The notes under the pieces: model-generated | Told to the model about the DNA's origin: nothing | Database searches by the model: none | What the model saw: only the letters and a program-made list of their open reading frames with translations | Assembly: GCF_028687615.1 (NCBI RefSeq) | Contig: NZ_JAQTZU010000012.1 | Location: forward strand, 1-64,000 | Length of the DNA: 64,000 nucleotides | Origin: Methylovulum sp. | GTDB lineage: Bacteria > Pseudomonadota > Gammaproteobacteria > Methylococcales > Methylomonadaceae | Reading direction: 5' to 3' | Position numbers and translations under genes: made by a program | Shown here: positions 41,898-50,658 of the stretch, in pieces | Layout of the letters: each line of letters opens with the position of its first letter | How positions within the stretch are numbered: the first letter of the stretch is position 1

Positions 41898-42533
41898 ATG
41901 CAAACAACAAAAATGGCTATTTTTAGCGTGATAGGCTTATTTTGGCTGGCTACGGGCAGTGCTTATGCCGAAGATTCCCTGCTGAAATTAATGCAAAAGC
42001 TGAAGTCCGAGCCGATGTCCAAAGTGGCCTATCAGGAAACCCGAAACCTGAAAATGCTGGCCCAAGCTTGGCACGGCAGCGGTTATTTGTACGCACTGCC
42101 ACCGGAGTTGATGATTCGGGAACAGCTAGTACCGGAGCGTGTGCTGATGGGAGTGAAAGGCGACCAAGCCTTGTATTTTGACGCAGGTAAAAATGAACGG
42201 CATCAAGTGGATTTGCATGACGATAATGAGCTAAATGCCCCGCTGACCGTCTTCAAAGCCATCGTGACCGCCGATGAAGCCTTGTTACGCAGTGTCTACA
42301 ATATTATTTTCACTAGCCATTCAAAGGACTGGCTGATGGAACTAACGCCAAAACAAAAAGGTGGCGCAGTCAACCGGATTTATGTATCAGGCCGGACGGG
42401 CCAGGAAGTCGATAAAATCACTGTCCTGCAAGAAGATGGCGACAACAGCGAATTTACCTTACAAAAAGAGTCCGGTAATGCCAAAAACAGCGGCAACATA
42501 AGCTCCCTGTATCAGGAATTGGTTGGAGAATAA
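41898..42533 (+). CDS. LolA-like periplasmic carrier, polyene cluster
   Basis: 211 residues, signal peptide ending GSAYAED, then a LolA/outer-membrane-lipoprotein-carrier-type half-barrel. Aryl polyene clusters pair such a carrier with an MMPL exporter to move the lipid-linked pigment across the periplasm. It starts directly after the stop of the membrane protein and overlaps nothing. Confidence 0.82.
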   Translation: MQTTKMAIFSVIGLFWLATGSAYAEDSLLKLMQKLKSEPMSKVAYQETRNLKMLAQAWHGSGYLYALPPELMIREQLVPERVLMGVKGDQALYFDAGKNERHQVDLHDDNELNAPLTVFKAIVTADEALLRSVYNIIFTSHSKDWLMELTPKQKGGAVNRIYVSGRTGQEVDKITVLQEDGDNSEFTLQKESGNAKNSGNISSLYQELVGE

Positions 42534-42534
42534 G

Positions 42535-44853
42535 GTGTTTAACTGGCGCACAATAGGGTTTTATGTCCTGCCGCTGCTATTGGCAGTGGCGGTGATGGCG
42601 GGTGTCCGTTTCAAAACCGATATTTCCGCGTTTATTGTTGCCGGTGACAACGCCGAAGAAATTTTGCTTGCCAGTGAAATGCAATCCGGCGCGTTGTCAC
42701 GGCGTTACCTGATTGCGGTTGATGCCAAACCGCCGCAAGCCGCCATACCGGAAGCCTTTATGCAAACGCTGAAAAGCCAGCTTAAAGCCATTGATGGCGT
42801 GACCGACGTTTGGTCGCCGGAAGACCATGCCGAGACATCCGAAACCTTGCTGGCTTTATACGGCCCCCATGCCAGTGCCTGGTATAGCCTTGACCCGAAA
42901 CACGATTTAGCCGGGCTATTTTCTGGACAAGGATTGCAAGGACGCGCCGAACTACTGAAAAAAGCCTTGCTGTCACCGCAAAGCACGCTAGTCAAAAAAA
43001 TAGCGGCGCAAGATCCCTTATTGTTGTCCCTAGCCGCTTTTAAAACCCAGGGCCTTGCCATGCAACAGGCGGGGAAAGCGTCTGGTGCTTACCGCAATTT
43101 GATTTTGGAAACCGCCATGCCAGGCTTGGATGCACCGCAACAAAAGCGTATCCAAACCGCGATTAACAAGGCATTTAACCGGATTAACCACACCAATCAA
43201 GTCTTAGCAGCCCATTATCAATTGTCCATGACGGGCGTGCCGGTATTTGCCGTCACCACGCAAACCCTGATCCAAGGGGACATTCAAGTAGTCAGCCTCT
43301 TATCCACTATCGGCCTACTGGCCTTGTTTTTGTTGGTTTTCCGTTCATCCCATGCGTTGTTGCAAGTGTCCGGCATTTTGTTTGTTGCCATTTTGACGGC
43401 GATACTCGCCACCCAAGCGGTGTTTGGCTATGTGCATGGCATGACGGTTGCGATAGGCTCAACCCTCGTCGGGATTTGTATCGACTACCCTATACATGCC
43501 ATCGCCCATGCCCAAACGGTTAAGCCCGAACACAGGTTGCCTACGATAGCCAAAATATGGCCCAGTATGGTATTGGGCGGGATCACCACGTTGATCGGGT
43601 ACATGGCCTTGGGCGCGTCAGGCTATCCAGGCTTTAAACAGGTGGCGGTGTTTGCGGCTAGCGGCATTATTGCCAGCTTATTGCTGACCCGTTTTGTGTT
43701 GCCTGGCTTAGTGAAAAACCAAACCAACAAACCGTTGAATGTGCCGTTTGTAGGACAGTGGGCCGTATTTTGCCAACGTTTTAGGCCGGTATTATTGGGG
43801 GTGTTGGCTGTGATTTCGGTGGCATCCCTGTTTGGACTCTCATCACTGCATTGGATGACGGATATGCAGGAATTGACCCCTGAATTGAATTATCTCAAAC
43901 AAAATGACCAACGCATTCGTGGGCGCATGACCAGCATCGAACCAGGACGCTTCGTGCTGGTTGCCGATAAAACCATCGAAGCGGCCTTGCAGCGTAGCGA
44001 AGCGGTTTATAAGGTGTTGGACCAGCTCAAGCACTCACACCATTTGGACGGATATTACCCGCTTTACCCTTGGGTCTTGTCACAACGGCAACAACAACTT
44101 AATCAAACGGTATTGCAGGGTTATCTAAACCCTGAAAACTTAGTGCGTTGGCGACAGGCTTTGACGCAACAAGGCTTGTCCGTAGAAAAACTGGGGCATT
44201 TTAATTATCCGCAAAGCTCAGCCATGACCTTTGAGCAAGTGCTGGCGGCACCGGTAAAAAAACTGCTTGATAACCGCGTCATCCAAAGCAAAGACCAAAC
44301 TCTGATTATGATCTGGCTGGCAGGACACCATCCCGAAGCGGTCAAAGCGGCTTTGGTGAAGATGGAAGGCGTCCAGTATTTTAGCCAGCGTGACGTGCTC
44401 AACACCATGACACGGGATTTTACCGAGCGGGCGCAACAACTGTTGTCCGCAGGGCTAGTCCTCATCATCCTCTTGCTGATGGCCCGCTACAAAAGCCCGC
44501 TTAAAACGGCGCAGACTTTATTGCCCGCCGTATTGTCCGCAGTCATTGTTTTAGGCTTTTGGTCATCCACCGGTGTCGCCATTAGTTTCCTGCATTTGGT
44601 GGGTTTTTTGCTGGTGGTCGCCATCTGTGTCGATTACGGTATTTTTTATCAAGAAAACCGTGGCGGAGATAGTGTCTTGACTTACCAAGCGATGGGCGCG
44701 GCGATGCTGACCAGTGCCTTGGCGTTTGCCTGCCTGATGGTGTCAGAAAGCACCTCGCTGAAGATTTTGTCAGGGGTTGTCGTGATGGGTGTGGTATTGG
44801 GGTATTTGCTTTGCCCGATTATTATCAAGCCCAAGCGTCCGTCCGCAACATGA
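42535..44853 (+). CDS. MMPL/RND-type exporter, polyene cluster
   Basis: 772 residues with about 12 membrane spans in the RND pattern: one N-terminal span, a large periplasmic loop, a five-span block with VGICIDYPIHAIAHA, then the same repeated with VAICVDYGIFYQEN (the Asp-Tyr pair on span 4). It would extract or export the polyene lipid. It starts at GTG 42535 behind GGAG; TTG 42523 is also in frame but has no ribosome site. Its end is followed by a repeat block. Confidence 0.87.
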   Translation: MFNWRTIGFYVLPLLLAVAVMAGVRFKTDISAFIVAGDNAEEILLASEMQSGALSRRYLIAVDAKPPQAAIPEAFMQTLKSQLKAIDGVTDVWSPEDHAETSETLLALYGPHASAWYSLDPKHDLAGLFSGQGLQGRAELLKKALLSPQSTLVKKIAAQDPLLLSLAAFKTQGLAMQQAGKASGAYRNLILETAMPGLDAPQQKRIQTAINKAFNRINHTNQVLAAHYQLSMTGVPVFAVTTQTLIQGDIQVVSLLSTIGLLALFLLVFRSSHALLQVSGILFVAILTAILATQAVFGYVHGMTVAIGSTLVGICIDYPIHAIAHAQTVKPEHRLPTIAKIWPSMVLGGITTLIGYMALGASGYPGFKQVAVFAASGIIASLLLTRFVLPGLVKNQTNKPLNVPFVGQWAVFCQRFRPVLLGVLAVISVASLFGLSSLHWMTDMQELTPELNYLKQNDQRIRGRMTSIEPGRFVLVADKTIEAALQRSEAVYKVLDQLKHSHHLDGYYPLYPWVLSQRQQQLNQTVLQGYLNPENLVRWRQALTQQGLSVEKLGHFNYPQSSAMTFEQVLAAPVKKLLDNRVIQSKDQTLIMIWLAGHHPEAVKAALVKMEGVQYFSQRDVLNTMTRDFTERAQQLLSAGLVLIILLLMARYKSPLKTAQTLLPAVLSAVIVLGFWSSTGVAISFLHLVGFLLVVAICVDYGIFYQENRGGDSVLTYQAMGAAMLTSALAFACLMVSESTSLKILSGVVVMGVVLGYLLCPIIIKPKRPSAT

Positions 44854-45184
44854 TTTAGGCATGGGCATAAAACAAGTTCGGCTTGTTCCTAAGCTCCAGC
44901 TTCACTGCCTTAAGTTAAAGTTTTTTATTTTTATTATCAATTGGATATGTCTTATGTAGGTCGGGTTAGCGATAGCGTAACCCGACAACATCGGAGCGGT
45001 AAATGTTGGGTTACGCTATCGCTAACCCAACCTACACAATTCGGCTTGTTCCCAAGCTCCAGCTTGGGAATACAGGGTAGGAAGCTCTAGCTTCCTGTCA
45101 TTAGATACGCGAAGCTAGAGCTTCTGCCACTGCGTTCCCAAGCTGGAGCTTGGGAACAAGCGTTAAAATTACGGGCCGTAACGA
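44854..45184. repeat. Nested palindromic block before the antiporter gene
   Basis: 331 bases without a gene. A truncated family B end (CACTGCCTTAAGTTAAAG at 44903), then the family C2 palindrome at 44956-45035 (GTAGGTCGGGTTAGCGATAG with the matching CCAACCTAC end), then a full A palindrome GTTCCCAAGCTCCAGCTTGG at 45048 and further AGCTCTAGCTTCC arms to 45165. Confidence 0.85.
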
Positions 45185-46408
45185 ATGAACCACACCCAGC
45201 TCCATACTCTCTTCGTGCAAATTAGCTTGATGCTGGCGGTTGCTTGCCTATTCGGTTATTTGATGAAAAGGCTAGGGCAACCTGTCGTGCTAGGTGAAAT
45301 TATCGGCGGCATCCTGCTCGGCCCCACTTTTTTGGGTGCTGTTTTCCCCGATATTTATGCCGCTTTGTTTCCGGCTGATAAAACGATTGTCACGGGCATG
45401 GATACCCTGCTAAAAGTAGGGATGATGTTCTTTATGTTTGCGGCGGGTTTGGAAGTCAACTTAAGCCATTTCCGGGACAGCAAATGGACTATTATTTCTA
45501 CCAGCCTATTCGGTGGCGTATTGCCTTTCGCTTTAGGTTTCGGCATGGTTTTGCTATTGCCCGGCTTTTGGGGGCAAACTGGGCACCCCATGCTGCTCGC
45601 CCTGTTTATGGGCACCGCTTTAGCCATTTCCGCCCTACCTGTCATCGCCAGGATACTGATGGAAATGGATTTGCTAGGCAGCCGGGTCGGTATGACCATC
45701 ATGACATCGGCGATGATTAACGACTTGGTCGGCTGGGTGCTGTTTGCCTTTCTCTTGCGTCATTTAGGGCGCGAAGCCGTAGGCGGAAACATATTCACCG
45801 CGCTGGCCTTGGTGCTTGGCTACGCACTGCTGACTTTAGCGATAGGCCGCTGGCTGCTGCGCCCCATTTTGAAGAGTGGCTGGTTGTTCAAGAACTGGCC
45901 GGGGGGCTTGCTAACCTTTATCGCCTTGCTGATCATGTTGGCCGCGGTCGGTGCTGAACAGATTGGCATACACGCTATTTTCGGCGCGTTTCTGGTCGGT
46001 ATGGCGCTCAGCCAAGGCCACGATCCCGAACAGGAAAAAACCATCAATTCAATGATCCAGCCGTTTGCCCTCAACTTTTTTGCCCCGCTGTATTTTGTGT
46101 CCGTGGGGCTTAAAGCCAATTTCACCAGCCAGTTTGATGGCGTATTGTGTTTGCTGATTTTTGTGGTCGCTTGTGTGGGGAAAATTGTGGGCGCGGGTTT
46201 GGGTGCAAAGCTGGGAGGGATGCTTTGGCGGGAGGCATTAGCGGTTGGCGTTGGCCTGAATTGCCGGGGGGCTGTCGAAATTATTTTGGCCTCCGTCGCC
46301 CTGGAATATCATCTGATTGACCAACGCATTTTTGTGGCCTTGGTGTTGACGGCTTTTTTGACCACGCTGTTAAGCAGCGCCCTATTGAAACCTTTGCTCA
46401 AACAGTGA
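45185..46408 (+). CDS. Kef-type cation:proton antiporter (CPA2)
   Basis: 407 residues with 11-12 hydrophobic spans and the CPA2 hallmarks GEIIGGILLGPT, a MINDLVGW motif (Asn-Asp of the ion site) and IHAIFGAFLVGMALS. There is no TrkA-N regulatory domain. Such antiporters exchange Na+ or K+ for H+. They are not a standard part of aryl polyene clusters; the gene is co-oriented with them and may be an insertion or an ionic partner of the RND exporter. Confidence 0.85.
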   Translation: MNHTQLHTLFVQISLMLAVACLFGYLMKRLGQPVVLGEIIGGILLGPTFLGAVFPDIYAALFPADKTIVTGMDTLLKVGMMFFMFAAGLEVNLSHFRDSKWTIISTSLFGGVLPFALGFGMVLLLPGFWGQTGHPMLLALFMGTALAISALPVIARILMEMDLLGSRVGMTIMTSAMINDLVGWVLFAFLLRHLGREAVGGNIFTALALVLGYALLTLAIGRWLLRPILKSGWLFKNWPGGLLTFIALLIMLAAVGAEQIGIHAIFGAFLVGMALSQGHDPEQEKTINSMIQPFALNFFAPLYFVSVGLKANFTSQFDGVLCLLIFVVACVGKIVGAGLGAKLGGMLWREALAVGVGLNCRGAVEIILASVALEYHLIDQRIFVALVLTAFLTTLLSSALLKPLLKQ

Positions 46409-46415
46409 GTTTCCT

Positions 46416-46793
46416 ATGAAAACTAAATTTTCCATCCTCATCTTTATTTTCAGCCTTGCGGGCTGTCTGTTTCAACGCCCGGAATATCTGAAAGCAATAA
46501 CGGCGGCTGAATTAAACAAAACCATGCAAAACGGGGACATATTCCTTGTGGATGTCCACACGCCCGAACAGCGGCATATTAAAGGCACGGATATTTTCGT
46601 CCCCTACAACGAAATAGAAAAATACCAAAACCGTTTCCCCAGCGACAAAAACGCCCCCATCTATCTTTATTGCAAAAGCGGGCCGATGGCCAATGCCGCC
46701 GCACACGCCCTTTATAAATTGGGTTACCGTAATATGACTAACCTTGATGGCGGCATGGATGCTTGGAGAAAGAGTGGTTTTGATGTTGAATGA
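46416..46793 (+). CDS. Rhodanese-domain lipoprotein
   Basis: 125 residues with a lipobox (SLAGC, Cys 17) and a single rhodanese domain whose loop YCKSGPMA holds the active Cys 86. It is periplasmic and membrane-anchored, with sulfur transfer or thiol chemistry as the likely activity. It follows the antiporter by 7 bases. It overlaps the ketosynthase-like gene by 11 bases, so it is part of the same transcript. Confidence 0.85.
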   Translation: MKTKFSILIFIFSLAGCLFQRPEYLKAITAAELNKTMQNGDIFLVDVHTPEQRHIKGTDIFVPYNEIEKYQNRFPSDKNAPIYLYCKSGPMANAAAHALYKLGYRNMTNLDGGMDAWRKSGFDVE

Positions 46794-47556
46794 TAAACCC
46801 ACGCACTGGGATTTTGTCTTAAAGACCTGGGCCGTTTGGCCGCCATTGACCGCGCCCAGTGATTTGGAATTGGAAGCATTGCAAAAAAACCGGCTGGCAT
46901 TTATTCCCCATCACTTGAAACGGCGTTTGTCGCCCTTGGCGAAAACCGTTTTTTGCGCGGCGGGCCAATGTGATAGCCTAAAAGACAACTTGAAAGACAC
47001 CTTGAAAAACAATTGGCCCGTGGTGTTTAGCTCAACACATGGTGAATTGGGCAAATCCTTGGAAATGATTAAATTGATCGAAGCAGGCGAGGAAATTTCG
47101 CCCACGGCATTTAGCCTATCCGTCCACAATGCTATTGCCGGGCTGTTCTCGATAGTTTACGGCAACACGGCTGAAATGACGGTGTTAGCCTCTGGGGAAG
47201 ATGGCATAGGCCCGGCGTTCCTAGAGGCATTAGGCTTGCTGCAAGAAGGCGCGGCAGACGTGTTGATCGTCTTTTATGACGAACCGCTGCCCGATTTTTA
47301 CCCGGCGGCACCCTTTCAATTAAGCACCGATAGCCGATGTGCACTGATGTTGGCAATCAGCAAAGACGGGGATGGGCAAACCATACAGTTCCAGCGTGAT
47401 GGGCAGTGTGGCTATGCCGGTGAACAACCGGTACAGCTTCCGCTATTGATACAGTTCCTATCCGGTGCGGATACCCGCTTACAGATTAAAACGCCTAGAC
47501 AAACTTGGCATTGGCAGAAGCTGGAAAGCCTAGTTGAAACAGCTGAAACCGCATAG
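46783..47556 (+). CDS. Ketosynthase-like N-terminal domain protein, polyene cluster
   Basis: 257 residues, matching the half-ketosynthase proteins that every aryl polyene cluster contains (pfam Ketoacyl-synt_2 type): SVHNAIAGLFSIVYGN and EDGIGPAFLEALGLLQEGAADVLIVFYDE. The catalytic Cys and His residues of a true ketosynthase are absent, so it is probably a chain-length or structural partner. ATG 46783 lies inside the rhodanese gene. Confidence 0.75.
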   Translation: MLNDKPTHWDFVLKTWAVWPPLTAPSDLELEALQKNRLAFIPHHLKRRLSPLAKTVFCAAGQCDSLKDNLKDTLKNNWPVVFSSTHGELGKSLEMIKLIEAGEEISPTAFSLSVHNAIAGLFSIVYGNTAEMTVLASGEDGIGPAFLEALGLLQEGAADVLIVFYDEPLPDFYPAAPFQLSTDSRCALMLAISKDGDGQTIQFQRDGQCGYAGEQPVQLPLLIQFLSGADTRLQIKTPRQTWHWQKLESLVETAETA

Positions 47557-47582
47557 TGTCAAGCGGCTCCAAATATAGGGTA

Positions 47583-47753
47583 GTGTTTCAGTTTGAAACT
47601 AAAACAACGCTTTCGTAGGCCGGAATAAGATCACCTCGCGCATCGCGCGGGGTGGGCGTTTCCGGCAGATTCGGACACTATGCCGGAAACGCCTGTTCTC
47701 GCTGTCGCCCGAACAGTCTTATTCCGGCCTACAAAAAATTCAAACTGAACCAC
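47583..47753. repeat. Nested palindrome with GTAGGCCGGAATAAG core
   Basis: The outer pair GTGTTTCAGTTTGAA (47583) and TTCAAACTGAACCAC (47739-47753) encloses a REP of 118 bases (47615-47732) that begins GTAGGCCGGAATAAG and ends CTTATTCCGGCCTAC, itself with inner arms GGCGTTTCCGGCA/TGCCGGAAACGCC. A related core lies at 58590-58673. Confidence 0.88.
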
Positions 47754-47811
47754 CGCCCAATATATAAACGGCCTAAAGCCCACATACAAGAGAATCACCA
47801 AGAGAATCACA

Positions 47812-49053
47812 ATGCCTTCTAAAAAAAATATTGCCATTATCGGCGGCGGCCCCGCATCTAGTGCCTTAGCGATACATTTGTGCCGACAAGGTTATAAAGC
47901 CGTCATTTTCGCCCTGCCGGAACGCGCACCGATTTTAGTGGGCGAATCCTTTGTGCCTATGATTGTGCCGCTCTTGCAAGAATTGGGTGTGGAAGCCGAA
48001 GTGGCCAGCTATAGCGTTTACAAACCCGGTGCGTGTTTCACTTATAACGCCGATGAAGTTTTTGAATTTCGCTTTGCCGACACCCCTAGCGATTTGCCGT
48101 CTTATTCGTATAACGTCCCTAGGGACCGCTTTAATGCGACCTTACTCACCGCCGCACAGGACGCAGGCGCAAAACTGATTGCGCGTATGGTGCAGTTAAG
48201 CCGTGTCGATGACACTGACCGCATCGCCTTGGATGCAGAATCATTACAAGCGGCGGCGGGTTGTTGGGATTCGGCAGAACCGGATTTGATCGTTGATGCC
48301 GCAGGCCGCGCCAATTTGATTGGCAGGCTGCTCAACATCCCCATGCAAAAAGGCCCACGGCAAGATGTCGCACTATTCGCCCATGTGGACAAGACCGAAT
48401 TGGTTGATCCGGGTTATGTGCATAATGACCGGATGGATCAGGGCTGGTGCTGGCGTATTCCTTTGCCCGGACGGGTTTCTTTTGGCTTTGTCGTGCCTGA
48501 GGCTTATGCCAAGCAACATGGGGAAACGCCTCAAGAGCAATATGAACAATTGTTAAAAACCGATTCGGTGTTGCAACGTTTGGCTCCTGAAGCCAAGCGG
48601 GTGACGGAAGTGTTGCGCTTCAACAATTACCAGTCCATCTCGGACCGGATATGCGGCGAAAACTGGATCATGCTGGGTGATGCGGGTGGCTTTGTCGATC
48701 CGGTATTTTCCAGTGGCCTATTGATCGCACTGGACAGCGCGAAAAAATTGGCGGACACCCTGCTGGAAAATAAACCCTTGGCGGATTACGAAGCCCTCAC
48801 CCGTCGGCATTTACATGCGTGGTTTGAAATCGTCGGCTATTACTACGACGGCCGTTTGATGGGCAGCATCAAGGCCGGGCAAACCATGCCTGTCAACCGC
48901 TTCACCCGCTGGTTGCTGGCTTGGGTCAGCGCCCGCGTGAGCCGGATTTTTAGCGGGGCGGCGGCAAGCAACCCATTCTGCCTGAATTTGCTACGGTTTT
49001 TGGTGAAATACACGGTGATAGGATTAAGCCCTGATCGTTACAAAATAAAATAG
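47812..49053 (+). CDS. Halogenase-like flavoprotein 1
   Basis: 413 residues. FAD-binding GGGPASSALAIHL near residue 11, then GESFVP (44-49), a candidate catalytic Lys 71 in YKPGACF, the diagnostic WCWRIP (212-217, WxWxIP) and LGDAGGFVDPVFSSG. These together are the pattern of flavin-dependent halogenases acting on phenol- or pyrrole-like rings, several of which work on carrier-bound substrates. The following gene, 12 bases on, encodes a carrier protein. Alternatively it is a non-halogenating monooxygenase of the same superfamily. Confidence 0.75.
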   Translation: MPSKKNIAIIGGGPASSALAIHLCRQGYKAVIFALPERAPILVGESFVPMIVPLLQELGVEAEVASYSVYKPGACFTYNADEVFEFRFADTPSDLPSYSYNVPRDRFNATLLTAAQDAGAKLIARMVQLSRVDDTDRIALDAESLQAAAGCWDSAEPDLIVDAAGRANLIGRLLNIPMQKGPRQDVALFAHVDKTELVDPGYVHNDRMDQGWCWRIPLPGRVSFGFVVPEAYAKQHGETPQEQYEQLLKTDSVLQRLAPEAKRVTEVLRFNNYQSISDRICGENWIMLGDAGGFVDPVFSSGLLIALDSAKKLADTLLENKPLADYEALTRRHLHAWFEIVGYYYDGRLMGSIKAGQTMPVNRFTRWLLAWVSARVSRIFSGAAASNPFCLNLLRFLVKYTVIGLSPDRYKIK

Positions 49054-49065
49054 CTGAGGTGTTTA

Positions 49066-49359
49066 ATGGCAAAGAGGCATACAAAAATGACCGCCAACCT
49101 GACCCAAGATGAAATCGAAAGCCAATTGTGCGATTTTCTCCACGCCAATATCCTGGCAGGCGATGTGGCTGTGTCTGCTGATACTGAATTGGTGCTGATT
49201 GGCGTGGATTCCTTTTCGCTGATGGAATTGGTGTTGTTTATTGAACGCCGCTTCGGCTTGGAATTGCCGGCGGAAGCCTTAACGCCCGACAATATTGCCA
49301 GTGTCAGGACCTTAAGCGCGTATTGCCTGGCCTTGTTGACGCAAAACCGCCATGTTTGA
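49066..49359 (+). CDS. Acyl/peptidyl carrier protein 3
   Basis: 97 residues with phosphopantetheine site GVDSFSLMEL (Ser 49). The sequence is unlike the two ACPs at 31.6-32.2 kb and closer to stand-alone carrier domains of non-ribosomal peptide type. GAGGTG is well placed before ATG 49066. It overlaps the condensation-like gene by 8 bases. It probably holds the substrate that the adjacent ligase activates and the flavoproteins modify. Confidence 0.85.
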   Translation: MAKRHTKMTANLTQDEIESQLCDFLHANILAGDVAVSADTELVLIGVDSFSLMELVLFIERRFGLELPAEALTPDNIASVRTLSAYCLALLTQNRHV

Positions 49360-50656
49360 ATCCGCCAGCCCCTTACCTGATAGCATCACCCTAAATGGGG
49401 CCGATTATTTCTGTTTGCAGTTGGATAGGCTTATGTGGCAAGCCAGCGGCAAACGCAATGTCTGCACCTTGGCGGTGACGTTGGCGGAACGCTTGACGCT
49501 GGCGGATTTACAGCAGCACTTAAGCCAACGTCCGGCGTATCAATGGCTTTGCCGCTTACGCTTGCGTGCAGGGCTACCGTTTAGCCTCGCAAAATGGGTC
49601 TATGTTGCCAAGGCGGAATTACCGACGATTAGCGAACATCATCTGGCAGATTCTGACACTCTACCCGACGGCCTGCTTTCGGCGGCTTTGGATATTAACA
49701 GCCAAGCGCCGTTTAAGATTGATTTGTTACAGCTAGGCGAGGCAGAATCCGTACTGGTTTTCACTTGGCATCATGTCTTAATGGATGCCCACGGCGGCGA
49801 GCTGTTTATCCGCTATTTAGGGATGCCAGCCGCGCTAAAACCACCTAGCTGGCTTGCGCTTGACGGGCCTAAGCTACCGCTAAAAATCCGTGGCAAAATT
49901 GCCTCGGACATGAAGCAATTCCTTTACGACACCTCGTGTTTGCCCATATTGTCGCTGTATAAAGAAAACCTTAGCAAACCCCAGGTGTGTTATCGCGTCC
50001 TATCGTTCACGCCCGAACAAACGCAGGCCATCAACGAACAGGCCAGGCAACGGGATGCGGGTTTTTTAGCCAGTGCGTTTTATCTTGCGGCAACGACCTA
50101 TGCCGTGGCGCAAATCCAGAAACAACGTGGCTTGCTGGACGGCGACGTGCTGGCCCCCGTACCCTTGGACCGCCGTAAGCGGGGCGCACCGGGTGCGATA
50201 CTGGGCAATCAGGTCAGCTTCCTTTTTTATCGCCTTCCCAATGCCATCTTAGAAGATGTGCCTACGATGACCGCCGAATTGATCACACAAATGAAGGCAT
50301 TGATGCGTTCCGAAAGCCCTGGGCATTACACCATCATGATGGATTTTTTGCGGCGGCTGCCTGGCTTTCTCTACCGTCGCCTGTTGAAAGCGCCTACCAA
50401 AGGCTTGATGGCGAGTTTCTTTTATTCCGATACCGGCGATTCCTTGCAGGATTTTACCGCCCTTTTCGGGCAATCAGTTAAGAGCGCCATCCATTATCCG
50501 CCCAATATGTACCCGCCTGGCATGACCTTTATTTTTAGCCGCTGCCAAGGTGCATTGCAAATCACCTTGGCTTATATGCAGGCGGATATCAGCGAACTGG
50601 AAGCGGAACAATTGCTAGCTACGGTAAGTGGCGTTTTGCTGGGCAATCAGGGCTGA
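49352..50656 (+). CDS. Stand-alone condensation-domain-like acyltransferase
   Basis: 434 residues with an HHxxxDxxGG motif (HHVLMDAHGG, His 140-Gly 149), the catalytic signature of condensation domains and related PapA-type and wax-ester acyltransferases. The second half contains PVPLDRRKRGAPG and GNQVSFLFYRLP, and no DFGWG motif of typical NRPS condensation domains. It likely transfers a carrier-bound acyl group to an alcohol or amine. It is not part of ordinary aryl polyene clusters as I know them. Confidence 0.75.
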   Translation: MFESASPLPDSITLNGADYFCLQLDRLMWQASGKRNVCTLAVTLAERLTLADLQQHLSQRPAYQWLCRLRLRAGLPFSLAKWVYVAKAELPTISEHHLADSDTLPDGLLSAALDINSQAPFKIDLLQLGEAESVLVFTWHHVLMDAHGGELFIRYLGMPAALKPPSWLALDGPKLPLKIRGKIASDMKQFLYDTSCLPILSLYKENLSKPQVCYRVLSFTPEQTQAINEQARQRDAGFLASAFYLAATTYAVAQIQKQRGLLDGDVLAPVPLDRRKRGAPGAILGNQVSFLFYRLPNAILEDVPTMTAELITQMKALMRSESPGHYTIMMDFLRRLPGFLYRRLLKAPTKGLMASFFYSDTGDSLQDFTALFGQSVKSAIHYPPNMYPPGMTFIFSRCQGALQITLAYMQADISELEAEQLLATVSGVLLGNQG

Positions 50657-50658
50657 GT

